64,000 nt of DNA from Seriola aureovittata (taxonomy: Eukaryota > Chordata > Actinopteri > Carangiformes > Carangidae). This document shows, in pieces, positions 1 through 12,961 of the stretch (the stretch's first letter is position 1; each line of letters starts with the position of its first letter). Position numbers and translations under genes: made by a program. The notes under the pieces were generated by a model. That model did not search any database, was not told the origin of the DNA, and saw only the letters and a program-made list of their open reading frames with translations. The stretch spans positions 18,460,552 through 18,524,551 of the forward strand of contig NC_079386.1 in assembly GCF_021018895.1 (NCBI RefSeq), read 5' to 3'.

Positions 1-105
1 ACGCAACAAGTTGTCAATGGAAAAACCATGATGGAAATCTGACATCCCTGTTTGTTTCCACTGACACACAAGCTTTTCCACCAAACCTTCTTACCACTTC
101 TATCC

Positions 106-133
<28 letters not shown>
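106..133. repeat. (CA)14 microsatellite
   Basis: Uninterrupted CA dinucleotide array. Confidence 0.95.
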
Positions 134-137
<4 letters not shown>

Positions 138-1215
138 GAAACACTTCAACAAACACTTTCCTGTCTTTTATTTTGAAGTGCTGCTCCATAAGAAGATATA
201 TTGGTGATCTTAAGAACCAAAAACCATCTGAGTGTAGTTGTTCATCTCTCTCAGCCATTTTTCTTTTGTTAGACTTGTGGATAAACATCATTATGTTCTG
301 TATTTCTTAGGTTCATGTAAATATATATGTATATATATATATGTATATCTAAACAAAGAGTAACGCCAACGTTTCATATGTTGCCACTTTGCTCCCGGAG
401 ACTCTACCACTCTACATATTTTCCTTTTGTTCAGACACAGCGCTGCGAGCGAAGAGAGACAGTAAACAACAATATAAAAGTGACAAACACACAATAGAGT
501 CAAAGGAAAAAGAAGAAGAAGAAAAAAAGCATCAGGCAGAAATGAAAGAGGATGAGCATTGAAACGAGATGAAAGATGGAGGAGACGCCTGGAATAAAAC
601 ATGTTGTGGTCTTTTACCTCCTCAGCAAACACACACTGGATCATGAGAGAAGCACAATGTCATATTTATATTTCTGTTTATACTTCCTCTTCTCTACGTT
701 TATGGGCTGTTAGCAAACTCTATTATTCCTGTTACTTTTAAGTTGGTCATTAGAAGTTTGATGATTTCCTGGCAGATTATCGTGTTTTCCATCATTTTTT
801 ATATTAAAGTTGTTATTGATGAACATATTTTTTAAAAACCTTAAACCCAGATAATTTATATGAGCTCCTTTAAACAAAGAGATGAACAAACGGAAATGAC
901 AGGAAGCAACAGATGTCAGTAAACACAGATAGACAAACAGAACGAAGGAACCGCGGAGCGACGGAAGAGAAACACAAATGGAAGCTCCCGCTGCTTCGCT
1001 GTTTGCCTCCAGCAGGGCGGCGATGCACGAGGTCGTCGTCGCAGAGAGGCGCCACAGCCGGCCTGAGCAGGGTCGTACGAGTGCAGCAGAGACAGAGGAG
1101 AGAGAGACGGGGGGGAAGAGAAGTAAGAAAACAGAAGAAGAAGAGGCACGAAAGCAGCACGAGGCAAACAGCAGTTATGATTCCAACTTTTGGAAACATC
1201 CGTCAGAGTTTGTGT

Positions 1216-1217
<2 letters not shown>

Positions 1218-1249
<32 letters not shown>
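1218..1249. repeat. (CA)16 microsatellite
   Basis: Uninterrupted CA array adjoining the degenerate minisatellite region. Confidence 0.95.
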
Positions 1250-1251
<2 letters not shown>

Positions 1252-1324
1252 TGTTGAAACATTCAGACAAACACAAAGTTATCACCACAGATGTTCTAGC
1301 TTTAGAAAGATTCACTTTCTTAAA

Positions 1325-1615
1325 AATGTCCTCACTTTCCATAAAGGTCAACACTTTCAGAAATGTCTTGATAACAATCTTAAAATGTTAAACGTCTTTA
1401 TTTGCCTCAAAACAACTTATTTTCCAATAATATTTTCACTTTTGACGACAAACAAAATCTTCACACTCAAATGTCCCCATTTCCCAAAAATGTCCTTACA
1501 GTCCACAAATGTCTTCATTTATCAAAACAGATGTCCTCACTTTACAAGGATGTCCGCACTTACACACACAGATCTCACGTTTAAAGACGTCCTCGCGATC
1601 CGAAAAGCACCTTTA
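1325..1615. repeat. Degenerate ~20-bp minisatellite
   Basis: Repeated AAATGTCCTCACTTTACAA-type units, clearest at 1470-1560 (ATGTCCCCATTTCCCAAA, ATGTCCTTACAGTCCACAA, ATGTCTTCATTTATC, ATGTCCTCACTTTACAAGG, ATGTCCGCACTTACAC). The 185-residue frame through it is a consequence of the repeat. Confidence 0.65.
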
Positions 1616-1988
1616 GGTCGTATCATATATCGAGTCTTAAAGGATGAAGTTGGTGTTTTTCTATATTTTCAACAGATCAAACAAAAGAAAAGTTTGTCTC
1701 CACACAGTCTGACTTTTAAGAATCAGCTGCTCACTGTCGGTTTCTGATTGATCAAAGAGGAGGAAACAGGGACTTTGTTGGGGACTATTTTCAGCGGAGG
1801 AGTAATCCACATTTGCTGTAGTGAGAATTTGTGGCAGCAGGATATTGTGTGTGATTAAACTACAGTGTGTGTGTGTTTATGGAGATGAAGGAACATGTCG
1901 CCCGGTGAAACAGTGAGACTCACTGATGTGTTTTCAATAGTTTTGGAAACAGCTGAGGTCAGAGGACTCAGGTTTATCAGGCTGTGAT

Positions 1989-2053
<65 letters not shown>

Positions 2054-2376
2054 GTGGTTGGGAGACGCTGAGTGTTGGTTCTGGAGTTTAACTGTATTTT
2101 CTACCACGTGTCTTTAACCTTGACTGAGTGTGTTGAGATTAAAACTTAAAACCAATTAAGTCGAGTCTGATCACAATCCCAGTCCGTCCTTCCCCACACT
2201 GTCAGGTCATCTTTCCATCTCTCCATCGCTCCCACACACACACACTCACACACACACACTCACTCACACACACACACACACACACATACACACACTCACA
2301 CTGTATGAGAGATATGATTATCCAACCTACTGCATTAACACCAGCTCAGCTCCGCCACACATTATACTGGACTGTG

Positions 2377-2422
<46 letters not shown>
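1989..2422. repeat. Cluster of CA then TG microsatellites
   Basis: CA arrays at 1989-2049 (one GC interruption) and 2233-2298 (with CTCA interruptions) are followed by a TG array at 2373-2422. CA and TG on one strand are complementary, so the cluster has inverted-repeat potential. Confidence 0.9.
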
Positions 2423-2426
<4 letters not shown>

Positions 2427-3889
2427 TAAGCTCAAAAACATATCTATTTTTAAACATCTTTCTTTATTATTTACTGTGTTTTAATGATTTCCTCTCATTC
2501 TGAAGCTTCATATTATTTTATATTAGCTGAGTGCAAAACACAAAAAGTTTTTAATTAAATTTATTTGTCCAAGTTGAACTGATTAAAAGTTCTAAACACA
2601 TTTATCAATAGGTAAAAAATAATTTACAATTCAAAGGTAAAATTATTTTATTTTGTATGACATATGGTCAATTGTGATTAATTAATTAATAAAAAACTAC
2701 TGAATATCTTATCTCGTTCTGTTTTAAATTTTTCATATGAATTATAGTTGAATGTATCCCTTATGTAAAGGGATATTAATAGATTAATTAATTCAGCAGC
2801 ACAAACTGAGCGAAAGCCCTTTGAATTTAATGAATATTTTTAATATTATATGATGTTTATATCTATAAAAACTTGATTTCACATTCATTATTTTACATTT
2901 TCATTTAGTATAAAGCTCGCGGCCTCCAGCCTCCCGCGCACGTTTAGTTCAATTATTGTACATCTTTCACGGCGATGTGATGATCGTCATTTAAACGAAC
3001 AAAAGAGGAAAGTGGAGGAAATGTCTGAAACATCTTCTTTTATTCTAATGATCTCTTGTGTATGTTTTGATTTTCTTTTCCTTTTTGTGTCGCCTGTCAC
3101 TATTTATGAAATGAAAAAACACATATTTAGTTAATATTTATGAGAAGTCTGACAGTCAGAAAATGAGGCTGGTTTGATTTAGTTTTGATAAGTGAATATC
3201 TACACGTCATGTTTTTAATCAAGCATCTGCTGTTTAACCACAAAGAGACCGATTCCAAGATCTGATGTTTCACATTCCTGAAACATTCGGACATAAAACT
3301 ACAGAATAAAATAAAACTGGATGCTGAAGAAAAACCAGACAACATTGATTTTTAAAAAATAAAAGCATCTGTGCCAGTTTCAGGAAGCGTGCGACTCCTC
3401 CATCCACTCTTCTCTCCCTCCGTCTCTCTTTCATCTCCTCCTCTCTGAAACAGGTCACATGTAATCACAGCTCTAATTTAAATTTCTCACTGTGTCTCTG
3501 CTCGTCTTTCACTTCCTGAAACTGCATTAAAAGGCGTATGATGAAGAGACAGCACTCTTCCCTCTCTCTGCTCCTCTTCATAACAAGCTGAACTATTGAT
3601 TATCCCATAGATCCGCCACCTCCATTGATTGTGCCGGTGTTCTGACGCCCGTAAAAAACCCTGACAAGGTAGAAAGAGTGATGATCCTCTCGTAGTTGTC
3701 GATGCAGCAAGTAAATCATCCAATTGGGACAAAAGTATGAGGGATAATGAGGATGAATAATTAAGCTGTAGCAGGGCCGCAGGGGACGATGTAAACAGGA
3801 AATATTATGTGTTTAATGCAACTTCAGCCTCTTTTTTAAGGCCTACACTTGTTTACATTTTGGAAAATTGACACCAATAAAATTATGCT

Positions 3890-4080
3890 GAATCAGCTGC
3901 TGGCATTTCCTGTTTGCAGAGCACCCATGAACGAACGCACAGACAGCCATCACTGCATTACTGTGATACTGAAGAAAACTTGATGAAAAACAAGATGATT
4001 CTCAGGGAACTTCTTCACTAATAAGGAGCGTTTTTTTCTCTCTGATGTCTTAGCTGATCGTCTGTAGGAGACGTGGAGAT
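3890..4080. repeat. Dispersed repeat family A, copy 1
   Basis: Shares TCCTGTTTGCAG, CATCACTG, TACTGTGATACTGAAGAAA, GATGATTCTC and ATAAGGAG with copies at 9637-9800 and 24608-24715. Noncoding; family not identified. Confidence 0.65.
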
Positions 4081-7000
4081 AGTGAAATCTCTGGGAAGTT
4101 CCAGCCACGATGAATCTGACAGTATGTTTTTAATGTCTGTGTCTGAGTCATGGCTCAGAGAAGGAGTTTCAATTTTTGACGCAAATTGCAGCGGGGTAGT
4201 TTTCTCATTCTCACATTAAACCCTTTTAAAGTTTCTGGGCATCTACAAATAAATATAGGTGAAAAACAAGAATTAAATTGCTATATTGTTTCCTGAATGA
4301 TTTTTTGGTGTAGATATATTTAGTAAAACGTCTTCAGCAGGACAAAGAAGTGAAGTATTCACTCCACCACCTGGGTTCATTGCTTTTTCTTGCGAAAATT
4401 ATTGGAGTTTATAAAATTTTGGTGACACGAATGAGCAAATATAAAGGAGCTTAAGTTGTAAAGATGAACTTTAGTATGTATAAATAAAAAGTGGTAATGT
4501 CTCCTTTAATATAACTTCATCCTGTGTATTTTACTTCTGTATCTTACGAAGAAAGATTTCCTCTCACAAACAGCAGAGTATCGTCAGCGCATAGACACTA
4601 AATCTGCACTTGTGTATTATATCACATGTTGGGTATAATACAAGGTGTTCTTTGATTGAACACGGTGAATATAACAAATGTTATTTCATAAATAAATCAT
4701 TTTCTCCTCAGGAGCTCCATTATTCAAAAAGCAAACATTCACCTGCTTCTCTAAACATACATTTAACCACACACACACATGCACACTGTTTCTTAATGTA
4801 TACATTTTGCTGAAACCATGGTAACCATGGGGAATGAGTGAAAATCATTGAATTGCAGCAACACTGCTGGTATGAACTAGAAGAGTTTCTCTATTAACCT
4901 GCAGACACATAGATACATGCACTAAATGTACATTATATATTCTGCTGAATCTGTCCATAATGTTCCAGCAGCAGCAGCAGCAGGATGTAATTTCTGTTCA
5001 ACTCACAGCTGCAGCTGAAGATAACATGTATTTATGAAACCAAACACTCAGAAGTTCATTGGTTGAAAAGTTCAAGTCTTCATTTTCATTTCCAGCCAGA
5101 GACATTTCACCTTCACCGGGGATTAAATGCGTCTCTAATGTGTCTTTTCTTTGTCTTCTTGTTCTTGCTTCTTTAAGTGCTAAATATCCTTCGGTTAAAG
5201 TGCCATTTTTACTACCAAGTCGTCCAGAGGTGAACCGCAATCCTGAATCCTGAATCCTCACAATCCACCACCTAAGATTTGTTAGTAGCTAAGAAGCTAA
5301 AAATGCCACAAGGTTCAGTAAATAAGTAATGTTCACGACCCTCAGCCACACTGTATATAAGAAGATATATTTGTCGTTTTAAAAACCAGAAACCATCCAT
5401 ATGTAGATCAGGCGTCTCTCTGGAAATTAGACCAACAAATTAGACCAATGAGGCATCGGCAAACTTGGAACAATAATTCAATGTCGGACCACTATTCTGA
5501 AACTCATTCAATCTTAAAATGCATTAAATGGAATCACAGTGTAGCAATTATTTATCTTTTCTGTCAAGATCAGGAAATTTTGAAAAATATTTTTCACATG
5601 AACAGGAAATTACTGTTCCGTCAAAACATAAGAAAATTGACTTTGTTAAAAATCAGAGAAAATATCAAAATCTGATTGTTTCATTTTGACCTCTTTGGTC
5701 TTTTGTAGATGGAGAGATACTTTCAGCTCCAACAACTCGGTTCCTTTCCCCAGTCAAAAAATAATATATCATTAATTCAACTGTAATTAAACTCTGCATG
5801 TTGCTTCCACCTACGTTCACGTCCTCTGTTTGTGATCACAGGATAAAGTGTTCCAGCAGAGAACTTACAACACGCCTCGCAGCCCGGGAAAAAAAGTTTA
5901 ACATCAAATACAAATGTGAAATAAGAAGCAAAATATTGTGGCACAGATGTCGGCGAGTTCAGTCAATCTTCTCTCTACTGATAGCCGATGCTTGAGGCCT
6001 GCGATTTGAAGCCCGGTTTGGCGTTCAGTCTCAGCCTTGCAGTTCCCAGGTCTGAGTCCTCTTCATGGCCCTCAGCCCAAGGCCATGGAAATAAATTCAC
6101 AGATCACAGGCTGAAAAGTGCTTTGAGAGCCACGGCTATGATTTAAGCTTCGACAGGACCTTGCATCCATTGAAAGAAAAAAAAATTTTTTTCAGATTCA
6201 ACAACTTTCAAGGATTTCTGGCCTGGGGTTCTGAGGCTGAAGGGTTGGGATTATACAAATTCTCCCTCAGATCTGTGTACACTGGTAGAAAGTCTGGTTC
6301 ATCCTGCAGCTGCTGAGTACATACAGATTGAGGTTTTGAGTCTTAAGTGATGTCAGTGTCGATGCTGGGAACCACGGGATCAATCCCAGAACAATGGATC
6401 CATCTGATCTCCGATCAAATTTTCTGCCACAGAACCTTCATTTAAATACCAGTAGAAAGACTTTGAAAGGTAATTCGTGGTCTGTTACCAAATCTATAAA
6501 CTCCTCAGGTTAGATTATTTATTTCAACAGATTAAACTGGTGCAATGACACATCAGGTGCAGAATCTAAAACAGTAATGCATATTGCATGAGCATGTTTG
6601 GTTTTTCCTGAGCTGAACCTTGATGCAGTCCTTCAGTATATATCGACACATACAATTTGACTTTTAGCACCTAAAAATCGACTTAGTAAATACTAATGTT
6701 CCTGGTAAATACTCCCCATAGTGATAAGGACAGCATATTCAGCAGTCAGCCTTGGTTACAACTCCAGCTAATGATAGAAGTGTGTGAGCTTGTAAATGTT
6801 AAAGAGGTGAGAGCGTTTGAACACACTCAGCCGAGGTGCGTTAGTTGTTAAACCTGACCACAGATCGGACTCTGGATGCGACCTTGGTTTCTGGTGTGAC
6901 AGTGCTGCAGCTTGCACGCCCACCACCAACCACGGCAGGGGTGGTTGGGGTGGAGTGAATGACAGCACTTTGGGTAAAAGCTTTATATGAATCAAGTCCG

Positions 7001-8439
7001 TTTACAGTATCAACGCAGTTCGTTTGCAGATATGTCTAAAGATTGCAGTATCTTATATTTTTCAGAAACGGCGTTGTTGGTGAGAGTCACCCCTTAATCA
7101 AACGCTGAAGGTGCGGGTTGTTGTAATATGGAGGACACATAGCAAAGGTGCAACATACATTAAAGGTGTGTTGTCAAATAAAACCATGGAAACCATTCTT
7201 AGGTTCATGAACAGGAAGTAAAGGAAGTGAAAAAAAAACACTTTGATGCCCAAATTAACATTACATAACATTTCTGTGCAACTTTCGTGTTGACTTGGGT
7301 TCGGATTCTACCAGTGGCTTAAACAATGGCCCCTGAGCCGGATATTGACTGTTAATCGGTCGTGCAATCAATAAAGGAAGTATAATTGGTTGGCCAGTTT
7401 GTGGGTTGATGATGCTTTTCTTGAAGAATATTGATCCTTGTTAGGGTTAGGGGTTTCAGAGGAGGTTGACTGATCCACTAATGATTATCATGTCTGTCTT
7501 TGTCTTGGATGACGAAAACATCAGAGCTGTTCAACCATTAAAATGTTTGTTTTTTCGTCAGTGATTTGTAAAGCACAGACAGATGCCGTCCTCCTGATGA
7601 TAGTGGCCTCACGTAATACAGTGCACAAACAACATATTGTTTTTAGCCCAAAATCAATTCATTTGAAAGAGTCAGTCAAAATGGGTTGATGGTTAAATAC
7701 TGTGAGTCTTTGCTAGCTTGGTGGACTGTTGATGCTAGCTAGATCTAGCATGTTTCCAGGTGAGTAGCATGCTAACCGATCATCTGCTGGCTACAGTAGC
7801 TCCACAACGAGCCCTGCGAGTTGTCACTACTTCTTCAAGCTATTTTGCGAAGCTTAACAAATACGTTTTTGCTCTGCCACTTTTAGTTTTTGTGACCAAG
7901 CAGTTGAAGTCTGAAGTCACTTTATCATATCTCACCATCAAAGTTTCAGCAAACATCAAAAACGTCCAGATGCTTCCTTAAGAGAGCGAGAGAGAGAGAG
8001 AGATCGTCAGTGTCAAAATTCAAATGAGAAAAGCCTCTGTGAAACTTCCTCTCTGTTCTCCTACATGCTGTATCTCTCTCCGGATGATTTGCAGTCACAA
8101 CATGTCCGTATTTCTTAAGGGACACAGGCTGGAAATTAATCTGAGGCCGACTGCCGGAGCCTGATACCAGAGCTGCATGGCGATCTATCTGTGCACTGCA
8201 GGCTGGACTTTCACATCAAACCTTTATTTGTTGAGGGAGAGTTGAGCGAGCGTGAAGACTCTTTGTCAGCCCTGCTTCTTGTTTTGTACCTTTTTACACA
8301 TTGATACAGAGGAACTGTCAACTCCTCAAGCCCGAGTTTCTGCTGCATCTGAAGGTCGACAACTGCTTCTGTTCTTTTCTTGGAAAAGTCCCATTAAAGT
8401 AAAACAGTTACTATGGTCAAAATACATGAAGCCAGAACA

Positions 8440-8458
8440 CCCCCCCCCCCCCCCCCCT
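8440..8458. repeat. Poly-C run
   Basis: About 18 consecutive C; similar shorter runs occur near 25518 (C) and 24261 (G). Confidence 0.9.
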
Positions 8459-9636
8459 TTCTACTTCAAAGAAAAAATATTAGATATTTTGATGATGAAT
8501 TGACTTGAAATGTCCCTCGTTTTCATCTGACAAATCTGGTCACCTTAACAGCTCATTATTTTTAATCAGACCCAACTCTTCAGTCCATTACCACCAAAAT
8601 CTCTGCTGCCTGTCTGCCATTTACACTGCCAGTGTTTTCAGCTAACATGCTTAAATATTTCCTGGTATCTGGTAAAATTAAGACATTTACTCCCTCATCG
8701 ATGGTTTTAATGAAAGCCACTGGAGAAAATCTACAAGTAATCTGGACGTATAAGTGTTAGATTGGATCTCTGGGGGGGAAGAAGTGAAGCATCAATCTGG
8801 AAGCCGGGAGACAACAGCAAAGAGAGGTGAAACTGCAGAGGCAGCATCCTGCTGGAGGCACGTCACCTGGAGTAGACCTCTGAAGATAATTAGACATAAA
8901 AACAGTGAGGCGACACTGGTACAGTAGGAACAAACGAAGAGGGGTTTATGCAGCCTTGAGCTTAATGAAGTGAAGACGAGAACAGCACTTGTTTGTTTTT
9001 CCTCTGACAGACCTGTAATGATTCAGGCTTCAAGGCAGCAAAACTTCTTACGGGCGAAATTCACTCAAAATAAACCTCTAACGCAATACGTAGCCTAACA
9101 AACCCTCATTCAGAAGACACTGGTGAGGGGATATTTCGGGAACATTATGGAGAGTTGTACATTCGCCCGCCGCTCGTGGGTGAAATGAAGTATTTGAGTT
9201 CATTAGAGCTGCCATCAGCGGGCAACAGACTGAGTGAAATCCTCCCATCAGCCATTACTGCTGAGAAAACAGACGAGGCAATTTGAAGGTTAAAAGCCAA
9301 TAAATCCGCTTGTGGTGACGGCTTCCCATCAGCGATACATAAACAGAAACCTTCAGGGAGGAGCCGAGGTATTTAGTCCCATCATCTTCTCTCAAACAGA
9401 CCCTGAAAGAGAGAGGATCCCACTCATTATGGAGAGCAAGGACTCATAACAAACACGTTCAGCATGAAGGAAGTCTGGGTTAAAGGGATCATGCCTCCAT
9501 GTTGTGGGTGTTTTTATATCACTACAGATCATCTCTGAAGCAACAATGTCAGTTTTAAGACTCATTATACGATCCACGTTGATTCATACCTGTATTTCAT
9601 CAGCTGTCGTAGATATAGCACCATTAAGCATGTGCC

Positions 9637-9800
9637 GAATTAGCTGTTAGCAGCTCCTGTTTGCGGTGTACGCATGTATGTACAGACAACTATCACTGGT
9701 TTGCTGCGATACTGAAGGAAACGTAAAAATGTGATGATTCTCGGGCCAGTTCTGCAGTTATAAGGAGAGTGATTTCTAATCAGTTGGTGATTCAGCTCAC
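9637..9800. repeat. Dispersed repeat family A, copy 2
   Basis: Same order of blocks as copy 1: TTAGCAGCTCCTGTTTGC, TATCACTG, GCGATACTGAAGGAAA, GATGATTCTCGGG, TATAAGGAGAG. Same orientation. Confidence 0.65.
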
Positions 9801-10659
9801 ATATTATGTTTTCCTCCTGTAGCTAGCATGATTCTGCAGCTGGCTTTGGCCTGGGGAGCTTTAAAAGTTAGAAACAGAGCCCTCAAGCAACTTTACATTT
9901 TACCATGCAGGCAGTCACCTCAGCCATGATACAGTTTAGTAAACTTTTAACTGAGTAGTCACAAAGGATCACAAAATCCATTAGACGCCACCTTGGGGGA
10001 GTCGGGGGAGTTGCAGGAGTCTTGTTTTTGTTACGTCTTGTACCGATCACCTGTATCCTGACTTTCAGAAGCTCTTTAAATTTCTCCACATCGGGATCAA
10101 TAAACTTTTAGCTCCTCTCAGATGCTGTAATGTGCCGCTTCACTGGAGCATCGGGAGGCTTAAGAGTCCTGATCCATCGGTGAAGGGCAGACGAGTGAAG
10201 TAGAGTCTCAGTAACGAGGATCAAGGCTGGGGAAAAGTGGGGGAGGCGACCGGCCACGGGTCTCATTAACATTTCTGTCCTTTTTCATCGACAAAAGACT
10301 GAAAGTATTGATCCCATATTTTGGTGTTGTAACTGAAAGCTGGAAATTGGCAGTAAAATCTATCGACTTGTCACTGATCTTTGTCATTTGAAAGGCACAG
10401 TAAGGTGTTTACTACCCTGCGGCACAAAATGAGTTTAATACACAGAACCTGCTGTGGCTGACAAGGTCATTGATGAATACCAATGTGACGATCAGCTGAT
10501 TAGATTTATGGGTTTTAAAATGCACTTTGTGGCTCAGACTCTCAGAATTACTCATTTAATTCACTATTGAATCAATTCCTTCATCTTTACTGGAGTTTTT
10601 TTTACCAGTTCCTGCGCTCAAACAAAAGCATTTAGTGCATTTCTCTCATCATGAAACAT

Positions 10660-10790
10660 TTTTGTTAAGCTAGCTGTTCTCCTGTTTCCACTCTTTGTGC
10701 TAAGCTACGCTAACCAACTGGTTGGCTGTAGCCTCATATTTACTGTACAGACGTGGAATCAAAAGTGAATAAGAAATGTTCCTAAAATGT
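10660..10790. repeat. Fragment of a teleost dispersed repeat
   Basis: CTCCTGTTTCCACTCTTTGT, GCTAAGCTACGCTAACCAAC and TTGGCTGTAGCCTCATATTT resemble a repeat I recall as widespread in fish genomes. Only one copy is evident in this window. Confidence 0.45.
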
Positions 10791-11172
10791 TTCAGTTTAG
10801 ATTTAAAAAAAAATGTTCATGGAGTTGAGTCAGCACTTCTTCTGTAAACCTGAACACTGTAAACTTCACACGGATACGATTTACTGCAGCGCTGTTGCCA
10901 TGGATTTCATCACCTTCTCAGGTGTTATTTTGTCCATCACCTTGGAGATCGCTTTCTGCTCGGCACGTACACAAATTCAACTACACGCAGAACACACACA
11001 GGTGCACTGCAGTACTGTAATACAGCAAGATTTTCAAACCTATTATGCACGACTAGCATTAATACTCATGAATATGCATGAACATTGACCTCATTAATAT
11101 TCATGAGCATGTTGGACTGGTGAACAACAAAGAGAGACAAGAAAGCAAGACAACAAGAGAAACTGCAATCAC

Positions 11173-11174
<2 letters not shown>

Positions 11175-11203
<29 letters not shown>

Positions 11204-11329
11204 TGTACAATCCACCCACGTCTCACACACGAGGTCGCCACGGCACCCGACTGTCATCCCTGGCAACAATCCGTCGCTAATTGAAGTTTGGTTTGATATG
11301 ACCTTTGGTTGATGGGGTGTTTACATACT

Positions 11330-11373
<44 letters not shown>

Positions 11374-11488
11374 GAACGAGTTAACAATCATGACTCAAAG
11401 CACACATCAGATTAACATAGAAACATGCTCAGGAAACGTATTACGGAGTGTTTGAAGAGGGAAAGTGAAGGACAGAGGGGGTTCAATT

Positions 11489-11539
<51 letters not shown>
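11175..11539. repeat. Cluster of TG and CA microsatellites
   Basis: TG array 11175-11203, CA arrays 11331-11371 and 11498-11539. Short frames encoding Cys-Val or Thr-His runs come from these arrays. Confidence 0.95.
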
Positions 11540-11542
<3 letters not shown>

Positions 11543-11942
11543 CTGAAACCGGAGCTCGTAATTGGTTGGTTCTGACCAACACAAGGCAGCAATACAGGAG
11601 GAAAGACTGTTACAGAGGAGATGAGAGGACAGCAGCGAGGATTCATAACTAAAGAGCTCTTTATCATATATCTTCACTGAGGTCAATGAAACAGCTGAAA
11701 CAGGAGGATATGAACAGCAAAATATTATTTGTCTGCAAGAAACCTGCAACTTTGGGAGAAGATTGGTTTTCCTGCAAGACAACATGAAGCTAAAGCTACG
11801 CAGAAATGGCTTAAAAACAACAGTATTAAAGCTGCTCCAGTGTAAAGGTGTGTGTCCATGTGTAGTGTGATTATAGATTATAGATCAGCTCTAGCTTCTA
11901 TATTAATACTGTGAAAGTATCAAAGCCTCAGTCCACAGAGAA

Positions 11943-12265
11943 ATGCACACAGCCTGTATTCAGAAACTGAGCCTTAAAACCAGCCGTCAGGACTTCTGGA
12001 ACTTTGTGATGTCACAACAAAGCAGTCACCAAGCCCCGCCCACCTGGACCCACCATCCAAACCTTGCAGGATTTGGTTTCTCTGAGTGTTTTTACCTGAA
12101 ATTTGCGTTATTTTTATTGGATCACTCAGAAAACAGTCAGCCAATCAGAAGAGAGCCTCAGAGCCTCCTCTCTTCTGATTGGCTCACTGACCTGTTGTTA
12201 CTAGAGCTCCAGAGAGAAGCCTGAGAGAGGAGATGTAAAACTACACTGAGGTGGTTTCAGTTCAA
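11943..12265. mobile_element. Dispersed repeat with 22-bp perfect-type hairpin
   Basis: Contains inverted arms 12134-12155 and 12168-12189 (CAGTCAGCCAATCAGAAGAG and its complement, one mismatch) around a 12-nt loop. The left part (GTGATGTCACAACAAAGCAG, AAGCCCCGCCCACCTGGACC) is of a type I recall as repetitive in teleosts. The open frame across it has no recognisable domain. Confidence 0.6.
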
Positions 12266-12880
12266 TCATAGGTCGACGTGTTCGTGAGACCCGACGAGAC
12301 GCCATTTATAGACAGAAATGCAGGTCAAAGATTTACATTTTTAACTAAATACTTGTTTTCATCTTGGTTACATTACATTGACATTCACAGGCTGAAGTGG
12401 GTTTGTCAAAATCCTGCTTCTGTTATTGGCTTTGGCCTTTGTTTTATTGCAGTGTATAAAACCAGGGATCAATCTAAAATCAATGGCATGTGGTTTGGAT
12501 TTGAATCTGCAACCACAATAAATACACAGGACACGATGATGTGTTTGAAATGCTGCTATGAATCAAATACATATTTTATAGCTTTAAAATGTTTTTTAAC
12601 TCACCCTGACCCTTTTAACTCAAACACCGGCTTGTGTCAGCCACCAGACCTCAGACCGAGGCAGGTCACAGCTACACAAGCACCATTAGCAGGTCAGGTG
12701 ATGTCAGCGCTTCACAGCAGGCTCATTCTTCAAATGTGACCTCTGACCCATTTGAGCTGACGTGTGGAGTCACTTTCTTCAAACAGCAACAAGAGAACGC
12801 AGGTGAGAGGAAACCTCCGTCCTGAGTAAACACAGGTGTGAATAAAAGATCTGATGTGCAGATCTTCGGAGGAGACGCTG

Positions 12881-12881
<1 letters not shown>

Positions 12882-12960
<79 letters not shown>
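12882..12960. repeat. (CA)39 microsatellite
   Basis: 79 bp uninterrupted, one of the longest in the window. Confidence 0.95.

Positions 12961-12961
<1 letters not shown>

Larger units (their letters stand above)
2423..11174. other. Gene-free stretch
   Basis: No exon of a recognisable protein and no RNA gene seen. Contents: AT-rich sequence (2440-2900), two family A repeat copies, a poly-C run, a repeat fragment at 10660-10790, and a short shared motif (AAGAAGATATATT..AACCA) at 190-225 and 5358-5400. All open frames are under 100 residues with no domain. Confidence 0.6.

Noticed and set aside
12278..12739. Plus-strand frame of 153 residues
   Set aside because: No recognisable motif, adjacent to a dispersed repeat, no supporting splice or promoter pattern seen.
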